Source of the DNA: Gammaproteobacteria bacterium
GTDB lineage: Bacteria; Pseudomonadota; Gammaproteobacteria; Pseudomonadales; Pseudohongiellaceae
Length of the DNA stretch: 64,000 nucleotides
Direction of reading: 5' to 3'
Assembly: GCA_041395725.1 (NCBI GenBank)
Contig: JAWKZW010000001.1
Span: forward strand, 2,976,001-3,040,000
Position 1 is the first letter of the stretch, and every line of letters begins with the position of its first letter. A program made the position numbers and the translations under genes. The notes below the pieces were generated by a model. That model was not told the origin of the DNA and did not search any database. It was given only the letters and a program-made list of their open reading frames with translations. Shown in pieces: positions 25,414-34,590 of the stretch.

Positions 25414-27132
25414 CTATCTGACCGGTATGGCCCAGGCCGGAAACTCTCCCAGCACCCCGAAGGTGAAGTGCCCCAGAGTGTAGACAAAGGCTGTCAGCAG
25501 CACAACCGACAGCATATCCAGCCATAGCCCGGCGATGACCATTTTTCGTATCGGTACCCGGCCGGAACCAAACACGATGGCATTGGGTGGGGTGGAAACC
25601 GGCAGCATGAATGCGCAGGAAGCGGCCAGTGTGGTAGGTATCAGCAACAACAGGGGATGCACCTCTATCGCCTGGGCAAGACTCGCCATGATCGGTACCG
25701 CCAGGGAAATCGTCGCAGTGTTTGAGGAGACTTCCGTCAGGCCGGTAATAAAACCCACCGTGCTGATAACGATCACCAGCGGGTTGGCGTCGCCAAGCAG
25801 AGCCTGCAGCTGTCCGGCGATATAGTCCGACAGGCCGGATGTCCCGAAGCCCTTGGCAATTGCCAGGCCACCGCCGAAGATCAGTAATATTCCCCAGGGC
25901 AGTTTTTTCATGTCTTCCCAGTCCAGCAGCCTGCCGCCGACCGCCTTGCTGGCTGGAATCAGAAACAGGGTCAAGGCCATGGTGATCGAGACCGTGCTGT
26001 CGTCGATCATGTAACCGACCTCAGGACTGCCCACTGCGGTCAGCAGTCGATCCAGATAATGGCTCCAGCCAAAAATATCCACATCGGCACCGAACAGTCT
26101 CTCTTTGCGCGTAATCCACAGGAATGCCGCCGAACCGAACACCAGGGCGACCTTCTTTTCTTCATTCCCCATGGGCCCCAGCTTGGCTATCTCGCCATTT
26201 ATAAAATCGCGGCCGCTGAATGGCGTTGTCGGCGGCAACGGAAAGACAAAGCGGGTCAACAGCAGCCAGGCAGCCAGCATAAAGACGCAACTGAGGGGCA
26301 GGGCAAACAGGAACCAGGTAGAGAAGGTGATTTCCGGCGCTTCCGGAAAAAGCTGACCCATCTGGGTTACCAGCACGCCGTTGGGCGGCGTACCTATCAG
26401 CGTGGCAAAGCCTCCTATGGAGGCGGAGTAAGCGATTCCCAGGAGTAGATTGAGGGAAAAGTTACTGGCCCTTGCGTCCACAGTTCCGCCTTTGGCTTCG
26501 ATGCCGGCATTCAGCTCTTCATAGAGAAGCACGAGCGACATGCCCATGGGTAACATCATCAGGGCCGTGGCTGTGTTGGACAGCCACATGGAGAGAAAGC
26601 CCGTTGCAATCATGAATCCCAGCACCAGCCGGTGAGGCTGGCCGCCAATCACTTTGAGAATATTGAGCGCAATGCGCTTGTGCAGATTCCACTTCTCCAC
26701 TGCCAGCGCGATGATAAAACCACCCATGAACAGCAGGATGATCCAGTCCATGTACTGAGCGGCCACATTGGGAAAGACAATGTCCACGCTGCTCGGAGGG
26801 ATTGACGAGGCTGCCGGGTCAATGCTGAGCTGGCTGCCGGCCGGCACTTCGCCGGCTCGCATAATGCCAAGCAGCGGAAACAGCACGATGGGCAGCAGTG
26901 CCGTAGCCGGCAATGGAATGGCCTCTGTCATCCACCAGATAGCCATCAGTAATACGACCGCAGCCATCCGGGTTACCAGGGGATTTCCCGGATCGAGATC
27001 GACGAAAAACAATACGGAGAGGAACACCGCCGGTCCCAGAAACAGGCCAATGGTGCTGATCGTAAAGTTTCTCTTCTGGGGTGCATCCGCTGTTGGTGCT
27101 TTCTCTTTGAGGTCTGCCACGTCTTTCTCCAT
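25414..27132 (-). CDS. SLC13/DASS family sodium-coupled anion transporter
   Basis: A 572-aa inner-membrane permease with about 12 hydrophobic segments. It has the family signatures FMGGFIIALAVEKW and, in the two repeat halves, SNTATALMMLP and SSNTATISLAVPI (the SNT motifs that bind sodium and the carboxylate). C-terminal PVSTPPNAIVFGSG fits the same. Probable substrates are C4-dicarboxylates or, less likely, sulfate. The ATG is only 13 bp from the edge of a MITE-like element, whose arm therefore lies in the mRNA leader. Confidence 0.92.
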   Translation of the reverse strand: MEKDVADLKEKAPTADAPQKRNFTISTIGLFLGPAVFLSVLFFVDLDPGNPLVTRMAAVVLLMAIWWMTEAIPLPATALLPIVLFPLLGIMRAGEVPAGSQLSIDPAASSIPPSSVDIVFPNVAAQYMDWIILLFMGGFIIALAVEKWNLHKRIALNILKVIGGQPHRLVLGFMIATGFLSMWLSNTATALMMLPMGMSLVLLYEELNAGIEAKGGTVDARASNFSLNLLLGIAYSASIGGFATLIGTPPNGVLVTQMGQLFPEAPEITFSTWFLFALPLSCVFMLAAWLLLTRFVFPLPPTTPFSGRDFINGEIAKLGPMGNEEKKVALVFGSAAFLWITRKERLFGADVDIFGWSHYLDRLLTAVGSPEVGYMIDDSTVSITMALTLFLIPASKAVGGRLLDWEDMKKLPWGILLIFGGGLAIAKGFGTSGLSDYIAGQLQALLGDANPLVIVISTVGFITGLTEVSSNTATISLAVPIMASLAQAIEVHPLLLLIPTTLAASCAFMLPVSTPPNAIVFGSGRVPIRKMVIAGLWLDMLSVVLLTAFVYTLGHFTFGVLGEFPAWAIPVR

Positions 27133-27145
27133 TTGTTCCGTTTAA

Positions 27146-27394
27146 GGAGCCTCTGATCAATTACCACAATGCTCTGGGCTTCAGACGAGTTCGCTGGCAA
27201 GGCGCATTACCGCCGGTATGCGTCGGCCTGCCAAGTCAGTGCAACGAAGCCAGCGGGCTTGTCTGAAGGCCCCGCCGGGCGCCACTGCGTGGTTGTCGCG
27301 CTTGGCAAGGGAGTGACCCTTCCCTGCGCACGACGCCTGGCAGTAGCACCCGACAGGCTCCCGCCGGGCGTTGTGGTAATTAATTAGAGGCTCC
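27146..27394. mobile_element. MITE-like inverted-repeat element, long copy
   Basis: A 249-bp element with 27-bp terminal inverted repeats (consensus start GGAGCCTCTGATTAATTA, 3 mismatches between arms). It fills the whole gap between the CaiB-type gene stop (27395) and the SLC13 gene start (27132). No coding capacity. A shorter relative at 44506-44682 has the same ends and the same right-hand interior but lacks about 70 bp in the left part. No transposase in the window. Confidence 0.85.
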
Positions 27395-28582
27395 TCATAT
27401 AACTTCCTCAGACCTGAACTGGTCGATGTCGGTCTTATTGAATCCCAGTTCCGTCAGAATGGAGTCCGTGTGTTCGCCCAGGCTGGGAACGGCGCCGGCT
27501 TGCGGCTCGTAACTGTTATTGTTGCCCGGGGAACGGAAACTTCTGATCGGTCCGTTGGGTGTGTCTATTTCCACAATGCGCTGCAATGCTGTCAGTTGTG
27601 GATGCTCCCAGACGGAAGCCATTTCGTTCACCCTGGCCCACGCAATCTTCGATCGATCCAGGCGCTCTTCAAGTTCCCTGGCCGTGAAATTGGCAAACTG
27701 CTTTAGGATCAGGGCCCTGAGTTCTTCCCTGTTGCTTGATCGCCCGGTATTGTCGGCGAATCGGGCATCGTACGCCAGTTCCGGAAGCGCTAGCACCAGG
27801 TCGCAGAATGCCAGCCACTCCCTGTCGTTCTGTACGCCGAGCATGAGGGTCTGTTGGTCGCCGGTGCGGAAAGCACCATAGGGATAAATGCTGGCATGAT
27901 CGGCACCAGATCGATTCGGTGGTGGCGCCCCCTCGTAGGCGTAATACAGCGGGAACCCCATCCATTCCACCATGGATTCCAGCATGGAAATGTCGATTCT
28001 GCTGCCCTCATTGGTCCTGGCACGCTTGATCAGAGCCGCCAGAATGGCAGAGTGGGCCTGCATGCCTGCGGCGATATCGGCAATTGAGATACCGCTTTTG
28101 ACCATCTCGTCAGGTGTGCCGGTCACGGTCAGAAAGCCTGCTTCCGCCTGCACCAGCAGATCGTAGGCTTTCTTGCCGGCATAGGGGCCGGAGCCGCCAT
28201 AGCCGGAAATATTACAGACGATCAGCTGCGGATACCTGTCACTAAGCAGTTCGTAGGTCAGCCCTATCCGCTCCGCCGCCGAGGGAGCCAGGTTCTGGAC
28301 CAGGATATCGGTACCAGGCAGTAGCCGGTGCAGAATCGATTCGGCACGATCGTGCTTGAGATCCAGGGTCATGCTCTGCTTGCCGCGATTGGTCCACACG
28401 AAATGCGACGAAAGACCCCGGGCACGGTCGTCATACTGCCTGGCGAAGTCACCGTTCAACCGTCGTTCAACCTTGATGACTCTGGCGCCCAGTTCAGCCA
28501 GTTGACGGGTACATAGCGGTGCGGCAATGGCATGCTCCAGGGAAACGACCTGAATGCCTGAGAGCGGCGGGTTGGTGTCCAT
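27395..28582 (-). CDS. CaiB/BaiF family CoA transferase (class III)
   Basis: A 395-aa class III CoA transferase that moves CoA between carboxylic acids. The N-terminal LSGIQVVSLEHAIAAPLCTRQLAELGARVIKVE is family-typical. The catalytic Asp is expected in NISGYGGSGPYAGKKAYDLLVQAEAG. ATG 28582 was chosen because GGGAGGG lies 8 nt ahead, dropping 49 unlikely N-terminal residues. Substrates are unknown (formyl-, carnitine- and succinyl-CoA enzymes share this fold). The stop codon abuts the MITE-like element. Region 28583-28892 shows no gene. Confidence 0.92.
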   Translation of the reverse strand: MDTNPPLSGIQVVSLEHAIAAPLCTRQLAELGARVIKVERRLNGDFARQYDDRARGLSSHFVWTNRGKQSMTLDLKHDRAESILHRLLPGTDILVQNLAPSAAERIGLTYELLSDRYPQLIVCNISGYGGSGPYAGKKAYDLLVQAEAGFLTVTGTPDEMVKSGISIADIAAGMQAHSAILAALIKRARTNEGSRIDISMLESMVEWMGFPLYYAYEGAPPPNRSGADHASIYPYGAFRTGDQQTLMLGVQNDREWLAFCDLVLALPELAYDARFADNTGRSSNREELRALILKQFANFTARELEERLDRSKIAWARVNEMASVWEHPQLTALQRIVEIDTPNGPIRSFRSPGNNNSYEPQAGAVPSLGEHTDSILTELGFNKTDIDQFRSEEVI

Positions 28583-28892
28583 GATGAAACCCTCCCGATT
28601 TCTCAACGACTGCTGTCGCAGTCCTGCTGAGCAGGTATTGTCCACAAGTCGGGCTTTATCATAATTGTTGTTGCCTGGCTGAGAATCGATTCCAGGGTTG
28701 AGCATAGAGTAAGCAGGGCACAGGTTCAACCTGGCAATAGGGGCGTTTAATGTCCTTGACTCTCAACCCGCTTCGGCGTTTTACTGGGGTTTCAGGGGCC
28801 CGTAAAGGCTCTGGACAGAATAGCATTCCACCCGGTTTTTTGCGGTCGAGAAACCAGGGGGATTCAAGCGACGTGGGGATTTAATCAAGAAG

Positions 28893-29498
28893 ATGAAATG
28901 TAGAACGCTTTGTTTTGTCTGTGCGTTGATTCTGGGAGGATCATTTTTCTCCGTGCCACGGGTCGCTGCCCAGACAGCACCAGCCGATGTCCTGATTGCC
29001 TACTACACCCTGACCGGTACAACCCAGAGTCTGGCGCGAATCGTTGCCGAAGGAGCGGATGCCGTCGATGGCGTTAATGTTTCACTGAAACCAATCGAGT
29101 CAGTCACAATAGATGATTTGCGTAACGCCGAGGGAATTATTCTCGGCTCTCCCACCTACTACGGAAACATGGCGGGGCCGATGAAAAATTTCATCGATAG
29201 CATAGGCCTGGAGCACGGAAGTCCCTTCCTGGCAGGCAAGATCGGTGGCGCTTTTGCTACCGGAGGTGGCTCGGCAGGCGGAAAAGAGCACGTCATCATC
29301 TCTCTGTTACTGGCAATGATCAATACCGGAATGATGGTGGCAGGGCCCACTTACGGCGATGGTCAGAACGGTTACGCCCTGCCTGGCGCGGCCGCTATTG
29401 ACCCGGGTTCGCCCGACGAATTTTCGGAGACTGAGAATGAAGATGCCCGCAGACTGGGGCGTCGTATTGCAGAAATTGCGGTAAGCCTGGCCGATTGA
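28893..29498 (+). CDS. Flavodoxin-like protein with a signal peptide
   Basis: A 201-aa protein. Residues 1-27 look like a Sec signal peptide (hydrophobic core, then RVAAQT). The rest is a flavodoxin fold: FMN phosphate loop YYTLTGTTQSLAR, second FMN loop GSPTYYGNMAGPMKNFID and third region GGGSAGGKEH. WrbA-like features suggest FMN binding and perhaps quinone reduction. Export of a flavodoxin is unusual. No twin-arginine motif is present, so cofactor loading outside the cytoplasm would be needed if it is exported unfolded. Confidence 0.82.
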   Translation: MKCRTLCFVCALILGGSFFSVPRVAAQTAPADVLIAYYTLTGTTQSLARIVAEGADAVDGVNVSLKPIESVTIDDLRNAEGIILGSPTYYGNMAGPMKNFIDSIGLEHGSPFLAGKIGGAFATGGGSAGGKEHVIISLLLAMINTGMMVAGPTYGDGQNGYALPGAAAIDPGSPDEFSETENEDARRLGRRIAEIAVSLAD

Positions 29499-29556
29499 TG
29501 GCACTGAGTGGAAAGGTCCGAATGCGATTGATATCCAGCCAGGCTGGTGGCACGCC

Positions 29557-29585
29557 TTGACTCGTCCACCAGATTGCCGCATTAT
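29557..29585 (+). promoter_or_regulatory. Predicted sigma-70 promoter of the trp unit
   Basis: TTGACT (29557-29562), a 17-bp spacer and CATTAT (29580-29585) make a credible promoter. Transcription would start at about 29591-29595, at or within a few bases of the leader peptide ATG at 29595, so the leader would be almost leaderless. Confidence 0.6.
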
Positions 29586-29594
29586 CGCGCCACT

Positions 29595-29657
29595 ATGACT
29601 ATGCAATCCTATTTTTGGTGGCCCTCCAACCCGGGTCGCCAGACGAAAATTCGTTAA
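29595..29657 (+). CDS. trpL: trp leader peptide
   Basis: A 20-codon frame, MTMQSYFWWPSNPGRQTKIR, with two adjacent Trp codons (29616-29621). It lies 112 bp upstream of the fused anthranilate synthase gene. Ribosome stalling at the Trp codons would control the hairpin switch that follows. No Shine-Dalgarno is seen, which fits initiation at or near the transcript 5' end, as described for trpL of Sinorhizobium meliloti. Confidence 0.82.
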   Translation: MTMQSYFWWPSNPGRQTKIR

Positions 29658-29698
29658 CCCCTTTCCTGGCCGCCCGTTGTCTGCGGCGGCCGTTTGTT
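29616..29698 (+). promoter_or_regulatory. trp attenuator (alternative hairpins and terminator)
   Basis: Segments 1 and 2: TGGTGGC in the Trp codons pairs with GTCGCCA (29635-29641). Segments 2 and 3: GGTCGCCAG (29634-29642) pairs with CTGGCCGCC (29666-29674), one mismatch. Segments 3 and 4: GGCCGCC (29668-29674) pairs with GGCGGCC (29685-29691), followed by GTTTGTT, an intrinsic terminator. The three pairings are mutually exclusive as in classical attenuation. Confidence 0.8.
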
Positions 29699-29768
29699 CA
29701 GAAATCCCACGTACGTCAGCAGTTCAATGGGCTCCCAGGTCTCGAAGACCGGTGTGGAGAGTCCGAAA

Positions 29769-32036
29769 ATGCAGGCTATCAAGCAGTTAAGTTACCAGAC
29801 CCGTGGCGATATCGCAGTACGGCGGTCCAGTTTTGTCGATGATTACCCGGATGCGATGTTACGTCTCGCCCGACGGTTAGATGATCAGCGCGGACTGTTG
29901 CTGTCCTCGTCTTATGAGTACCCTGGGCGCTACACGCGCTGGGATGTAGGCTTTGTAAATCCGCCAATCCAGGTGGTCGCCCGTGGCAGACAGGTCAGTA
30001 TCGAAGCGCTGAACCGGCGGGGTGAATTGTTGCTGCCGGCGCTCTGGCATGCCATGCGCGATGAACCGTCGCTCGCGGATTTAAAGCATGACCCTCTGAA
30101 GATAACTTTGCAGGTCCCGCCGGGTAGCGAGGTATTTTCTGAGGAACTGCGCAGCCGCCAGCCCTCCGTCTTTTCGGTGTTGAGGCTTCTGATCGAGCTT
30201 TTCGGTTCTGACACCGATCCCTATCTGGGCCTCTACGGCGCCTTTGGCTACGACCTGGGCTTCCAGTTTGAGGACATCCACCGCAGTCAGGCCCGTGGTG
30301 GCGAACACCGGGATCTGGTGCTTTATCTGCCGGATCAGATTCTGGTTTCCGACCACCGGCTGGGTGAAACCGTATGCCATAACTATGAATTTGTCTGCCG
30401 GAGCTGGGAGTCGCCGGCGCTTACAGAGACCACTGGAGGTTTGAAGCGCAGCGGTGCGTCACGCGCCTACTTACCTGCGGCAAAGTGCAACAGAGCGGGC
30501 GACCACAGTGCTGGCGAGTACGCGCTGAGTGTCAGAAAGGCTATCGAGCAGTTTCGTCAGGGCAATCTGTTTGAAGTTGTTCCGGGACAGGTTTTTTTTG
30601 AGGCCTGCACGGATCTGCCATCTACAGTTTTTGCCCGTCTTAAAGAAAGCAACCCGGCTCCTTACGGGGCCCTGATCAATCTGGGTGAACAGGAGTACCT
30701 GATCGCCGCGTCACCTGAAATGTTCGTTCGAGTAGACGGGGGGCGTATTGAAACCTGCCCGATATCAGGAACTATCAAGCGTGGTGAAGATGCCATTGGC
30801 GATGCAGCGCAGATCAGAAAGCTGCTGAATTCCAGTAAGGACGAGTCGGAGCTTTCCATGTGCACCGACGTGGATCGCAATGATAAAGCGCGGGTTTGTG
30901 AGCCGGGCAGTGTCAAGGTGGTTGGTCGCAGGCAGATTGAACTGTACTCGCGCCTGATCCATACCGTAGATCACGTGGTGGGCAGCCTGGCGCCTCAGTT
31001 CGACGCGCTGGATGGTTTCCTTGCCCATACCTGGGCAGTAACGGTAACCGGTGCCCCCAAACACGCGGCCATGCAGTTTATCGAACAACATGAAAAATCA
31101 CCCCGTCGCTGGTACGGCGGCGCCATGGGTTTCATCGGCTTTGATGGTAATCTGAATACCGGCCTGACGCTGCGTACCCTGCGCATCAAGGACGGAATCG
31201 CAGAAGTGCGGGCCGGGGCGACCTTGCTGATTGATTCTGACCCGGAGAGCGAAGAAGCAGAGACCCGGTTGAAGGCATCGGCGCTGTTGGATGCCGTGCG
31301 AGGTCGAACTTCAGGGCTGTCCGACAGTCAGCCGGAACAGTTGACCGGAATTTTGCGTGCCGAGCTGGATCGCCGGGGCGGGCTCAGGGTATTGATGATT
31401 GATCACCAGGATTCGTTTGTGCACAATCTGGCTGGTTACTTCCGGCAGTTTGGTGTTCACCTTCGTACCCTGCGGCCTGAAATGGCCAGGCAGGAATTAC
31501 GGCAGACGCATTACGATCTGGTGGTGTTGTCTCCGGGCCCTGGCCGACCGGAAGATTACCGGATGGATGAGTCACTGGCACTGTGTTTAAAAACGAAGAC
31601 GCCGGTATTCGGCGTCTGTCTAGGATTGCAGGGTCTGGTGCAATATTTCGGCGGCGAGCTGGGGCTTCTGGACTATCCCATGCATGGCAAGCCTTCGACA
31701 ATAAAAAACCTTGGCGGAATCCAGTTGGAGGGGTTGACGCAGCAGTTCACGGCCGGTCGTTATCACTCCCTGTATGCCAGTCGCCTGCCTGCGTGTCTTA
31801 AAATCGTTGCGGAAACGGACGACGGTATCCCCATGGCTGTGGAGCATCGTCTGCATCCATTGCTGGCGGTACAGTTTCATCCCGAATCGATTCTTACGCT
31901 GGGAGATAGTGCCGGACTCAGGCTGATAGGGAATGTTGTACAATACGCCGTAGCACTCAAGGAACCCCTGGCAGATTACCCTGACTCCCGTCGGGATGCC
32001 GTCAGGCAGCGCGCTGTTAGATCAGTGGTTCGCTAA
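29769..32036 (+). CDS. trpEG: Fused anthranilate synthase, components I and II (TrpE(G))
   Basis: A 755-aa single chain that makes anthranilate from chorismate and glutamine, the first step of tryptophan synthesis. Residues about 1-515 are TrpE: GNLFEVVPGQVF, ISGTIKRGEDA, MCTDVDRNDKARVC, and GGAMGFIGFDGNLNTG. Residues about 540-755 are a glutamine amidotransferase with the nucleophile in FGVCLGLQG and the His-Glu pair in QFHPESI. ATG 29769 was chosen over upstream starts because GGAG lies ahead and because upstream sequence is the attenuator. Fusions of this type are known in rhizobia and some other proteobacteria. The leader peptide and terminator upstream indicate control by tryptophan. Confidence 0.95.
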   Translation: MQAIKQLSYQTRGDIAVRRSSFVDDYPDAMLRLARRLDDQRGLLLSSSYEYPGRYTRWDVGFVNPPIQVVARGRQVSIEALNRRGELLLPALWHAMRDEPSLADLKHDPLKITLQVPPGSEVFSEELRSRQPSVFSVLRLLIELFGSDTDPYLGLYGAFGYDLGFQFEDIHRSQARGGEHRDLVLYLPDQILVSDHRLGETVCHNYEFVCRSWESPALTETTGGLKRSGASRAYLPAAKCNRAGDHSAGEYALSVRKAIEQFRQGNLFEVVPGQVFFEACTDLPSTVFARLKESNPAPYGALINLGEQEYLIAASPEMFVRVDGGRIETCPISGTIKRGEDAIGDAAQIRKLLNSSKDESELSMCTDVDRNDKARVCEPGSVKVVGRRQIELYSRLIHTVDHVVGSLAPQFDALDGFLAHTWAVTVTGAPKHAAMQFIEQHEKSPRRWYGGAMGFIGFDGNLNTGLTLRTLRIKDGIAEVRAGATLLIDSDPESEEAETRLKASALLDAVRGRTSGLSDSQPEQLTGILRAELDRRGGLRVLMIDHQDSFVHNLAGYFRQFGVHLRTLRPEMARQELRQTHYDLVVLSPGPGRPEDYRMDESLALCLKTKTPVFGVCLGLQGLVQYFGGELGLLDYPMHGKPSTIKNLGGIQLEGLTQQFTAGRYHSLYASRLPACLKIVAETDDGIPMAVEHRLHPLLAVQFHPESILTLGDSAGLRLIGNVVQYAVALKEPLADYPDSRRDAVRQRAVRSVVR

Positions 32037-32056
32037 TTTGTATAGCCGGATAGCAC

Positions 32057-32929
32057 ATGAAACAGGCAGACAGTTGTCAGCGATTCCTTTTTTCCGGGTT
32101 GGATATCCGTGGCGAGGTGGTCAGGCTGGGCGAAAGTTACACTGAAGTACTGGCCAACAAGGATTACCCGGGGCCGGTTCGCAATCTGTTGGGGGAGTTC
32201 CTGACGGCTTCTGTGTTGCTCAGTACTACGGTGAAGTTCGACGGCAGACTGGTTTTGCAGGCTCGCAGTCAGGGCGAAATTCCATTGATCATGGCGGAAT
32301 GCACCAGTGAGCAGCAGTTGCGGGGGATCGCCCGCTACAGTGACGACCCTGTCTCGGATGAGTTTGCTGACCTGCTCCGTGCCGGGACCCTGGCGATTAC
32401 TATCGAGCCCCATCAGGGAGAGTCCTATCAGGGTATCGTCCCGCTTGCACAACACACGCTTGCAGCCTGCCTGGAAGAATATTTTCTCCGCTCTGAGCAG
32501 TTGGAAAGCCGGTTTTTCCTCGCTTCGGACGGTGTTACATGTGCCGGTCTGCTGCTGCAGCAACTGCCCGCTCAATTACTGAAAGACGAAGAGTTACGGC
32601 ACGAGGAGTGGAGTACAGTGTCGCAGCTCGCTGCTACGTTGACTTCCAATGAACTGTTGTCCCTGACAAACGAAGAAACGTTGTATCGCTTGTTTCACCA
32701 GCACAGGATAAAACTCTTTGACCAGAAGCCGGTGGTTTACCAATGCAGCTGTTCCAGGGAACGCACTGCACGGGCACTGCACGCTATAGGCGAGGAGGAG
32801 GTGATGAGCATAATCGCCGAACAGGGTGCTGTCGAAATAACCTGCGAATTTTGTGGTAAGCAGTATCGTTTCCTGGAGGGCGAACTGGGGCTGTTGTTTG
32901 AAAGTCCTGTTGACGGGAAGGCACACTAG
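32057..32929 (+). CDS. hslO: Redox-regulated chaperone Hsp33
   Basis: A 290-aa holdase switched on by oxidation. The C-terminal zinc centre is the expected CxC...CxxC set: QCSCSRER near residue 231 and CEFCGKQY near residue 265. In the reduced state these four Cys hold zinc; disulfides form on oxidative unfolding and free the binding surface. The N-terminal domain has typical GGRLVLQ-like text (FDGRLVLQARSQGEIPLIMAEC). It starts 20 bp after trpEG. Confidence 0.96.
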   Translation: MKQADSCQRFLFSGLDIRGEVVRLGESYTEVLANKDYPGPVRNLLGEFLTASVLLSTTVKFDGRLVLQARSQGEIPLIMAECTSEQQLRGIARYSDDPVSDEFADLLRAGTLAITIEPHQGESYQGIVPLAQHTLAACLEEYFLRSEQLESRFFLASDGVTCAGLLLQQLPAQLLKDEELRHEEWSTVSQLAATLTSNELLSLTNEETLYRLFHQHRIKLFDQKPVVYQCSCSRERTARALHAIGEEEVMSIIAEQGAVEITCEFCGKQYRFLEGELGLLFESPVDGKAH

Positions 32930-33046
32930 CAGGCTTCTGAGATTCACACCCTTTCGAAGCAAATCCCCATTAATCCAAAACACTTTCGATCAAGTCTGTG
33001 CGGGTCGGACCATGGAGAGCTTCCTCCCCGCGACAGATATCCGGGG

Positions 33047-34051
33047 TCAGTCCTGCTTCCCCAATTCGTTCTGTAACTCTTCCTGACGAGCGCCGGCAAG
33101 AATACCGGGGAGCGCATAATTCCCTTCGTGGCAGGCGTATTCGTAAATCCGGTCTTCAACGGCGTTCATGGGCAGTTCACCGGTCCAGGGCTGACTGTAG
33201 ATCCTGGGGTCGTCAACGGTAAAGCTGTAGAGCAGTGTCTTGTCGTCAAGACGCGTGAAGCGCTCGGTAACCACCGCTTCCGGGGACAGGTAAATAAAAT
33301 GCCGCAATGAGGCCCGAAAGCTCTGCTGAGGATGGAAGTTGGTCGTCTCTACGACGAGAGTGTCACCGTCGTAATAACCTATTGAGTCGCCCAGCCATTT
33401 GGGCTGGTCCGTGTGCTGTGTGTCCCCCATACGGATAATGCGCGCATCGTGATTCATCTCCGCGAGAATCAACACGTAGTCCTCAGTCTGCACGATTTGA
33501 CTATGGTTGTTATAAAGCACGGGCAGCATGGGAGGGCCTCCTGAGGAGCCAAATCCCACCAGGCAGCGTTCCCCCAGGGGGCGCGCTTCAGGCCCATCAA
33601 ACTGGCCCCGGCCCGAAGCTCTGCCGGCGAAAATGGCCCGTTGGGCACCTTCGGCCCAGGGTAGTCGACCGTTCTCCGGTTCCACTATGATTGAGGTTCT
33701 TATTTCCCCATTGATGACTGCCATGCGTTCACCGGGGTCCATCCAGAACGTGTTGTAACCGCCAACGTCCGGCTCTGAGTCCGCATCGCGGGAGGTAAGA
33801 TCTTCCAGGTAACTTTCCCCGGTAGTTCCAATACGGGCTGCCTCCTCAGCGCTTATGACCGGCTTGCCACCAAACTGTGCGCCTCGCTCCAGCATGGTTA
33901 CGGTGGCAATATTGTAGGTGCCCTGCAGGTCAGGTGCGCCAAAACTGGTACGTGGCACCAGATAGTCATCCTGTGCCTGTGCCGCAAATGCAGAAAGCAG
34001 TGATGCGGCAGCCAGGGTTGCGCCGAGTGCTGCCAGTGGCTTGGATTTCAA
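33047..34051 (-). CDS. Exported conserved protein of unknown function
   Basis: A 334-aa protein with a signal peptide (KSKPLAALGATLAAASLLSAFAAQAQ cleaved after AQA). I chose TTG 34051 because GGAGG lies 8 nt in front and the peptide then begins with a proper basic n-region; an upstream frame to 34087 lacks this. The mature part resembles secreted proteins that are common in multi-copy families of marine gammaproteobacteria, with DLQGTYN near the start, FGSSGGPPMLP in the middle, and YYDGDTLVVETTNFHP. No catalytic motif is recognised. Confidence 0.75.
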   Translation of the reverse strand: MKSKPLAALGATLAAASLLSAFAAQAQDDYLVPRTSFGAPDLQGTYNIATVTMLERGAQFGGKPVISAEEAARIGTTGESYLEDLTSRDADSEPDVGGYNTFWMDPGERMAVINGEIRTSIIVEPENGRLPWAEGAQRAIFAGRASGRGQFDGPEARPLGERCLVGFGSSGGPPMLPVLYNNHSQIVQTEDYVLILAEMNHDARIIRMGDTQHTDQPKWLGDSIGYYDGDTLVVETTNFHPQQSFRASLRHFIYLSPEAVVTERFTRLDDKTLLYSFTVDDPRIYSQPWTGELPMNAVEDRIYEYACHEGNYALPGILAGARQEELQNELGKQD

Positions 34052-34299
34052 CGTTTGTTCCTCCGGATGCAGGGATAAGCAGGGCACGGTGAACCCCCTT
34101 ACAGATAGCTCGTATTATAAAGACTAAGATACTGGAATCTGCCTGAAATTCGATGCCCGGGGCGGAAGATGCGCTGAGTTGGAGGCGCGGCAAGTCCCCA
34201 CCCTTGGATTCCTTCATTCATTCCACAACAGTTCCTGAATCGTACCGTACCGCCCGCCCGGCAGACAGCCAGGAAGCTGCCCGGCCCGGACTCCCCCGC

Positions 34300-34590
34300 A
34301 GTAAGCGCCTGATGATTCTGGCAACCGCTTTGCCTTTGCCGGCGGCGATTGATCGTATCGCCTGGTTGCCGAAAAGCATACCCTTGAGCCCTGTTGCACC
34401 TGATCTGTATATAATTTTGCAGATTCTCCCGTTGCTTGCTTCCGATCTGGTACGACAGAAAACCATGCCCAGGGCCTGTATGTGCTGGTTTGCGGGTCTG
34501 CTGCCGACGTCAGTTATCATTAATCTGCTTTGGAGTTCACCCTGGTGGCTGGCCGCTGCGCCAAAACTCATGGGTGTAGAGAGCTGGTAA
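34300..34590 (+). pseudogene. C-terminal remnant of a multi-span membrane protein
   Basis: The frame ending at 34590 has a membrane-protein tail from KRLMILATALPLPAAIDRI onward, with two to three hydrophobic segments and the end WSSPWWLAAAPKLMG. I associate this with the second half of small 200-250-aa multi-span proteins. The reading frame upstream (34153-34299) is polar, proline-rich and unlike a membrane domain, so the N-terminal half seems lost. Identification is from memory of the family and moderate. Confidence 0.5.
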
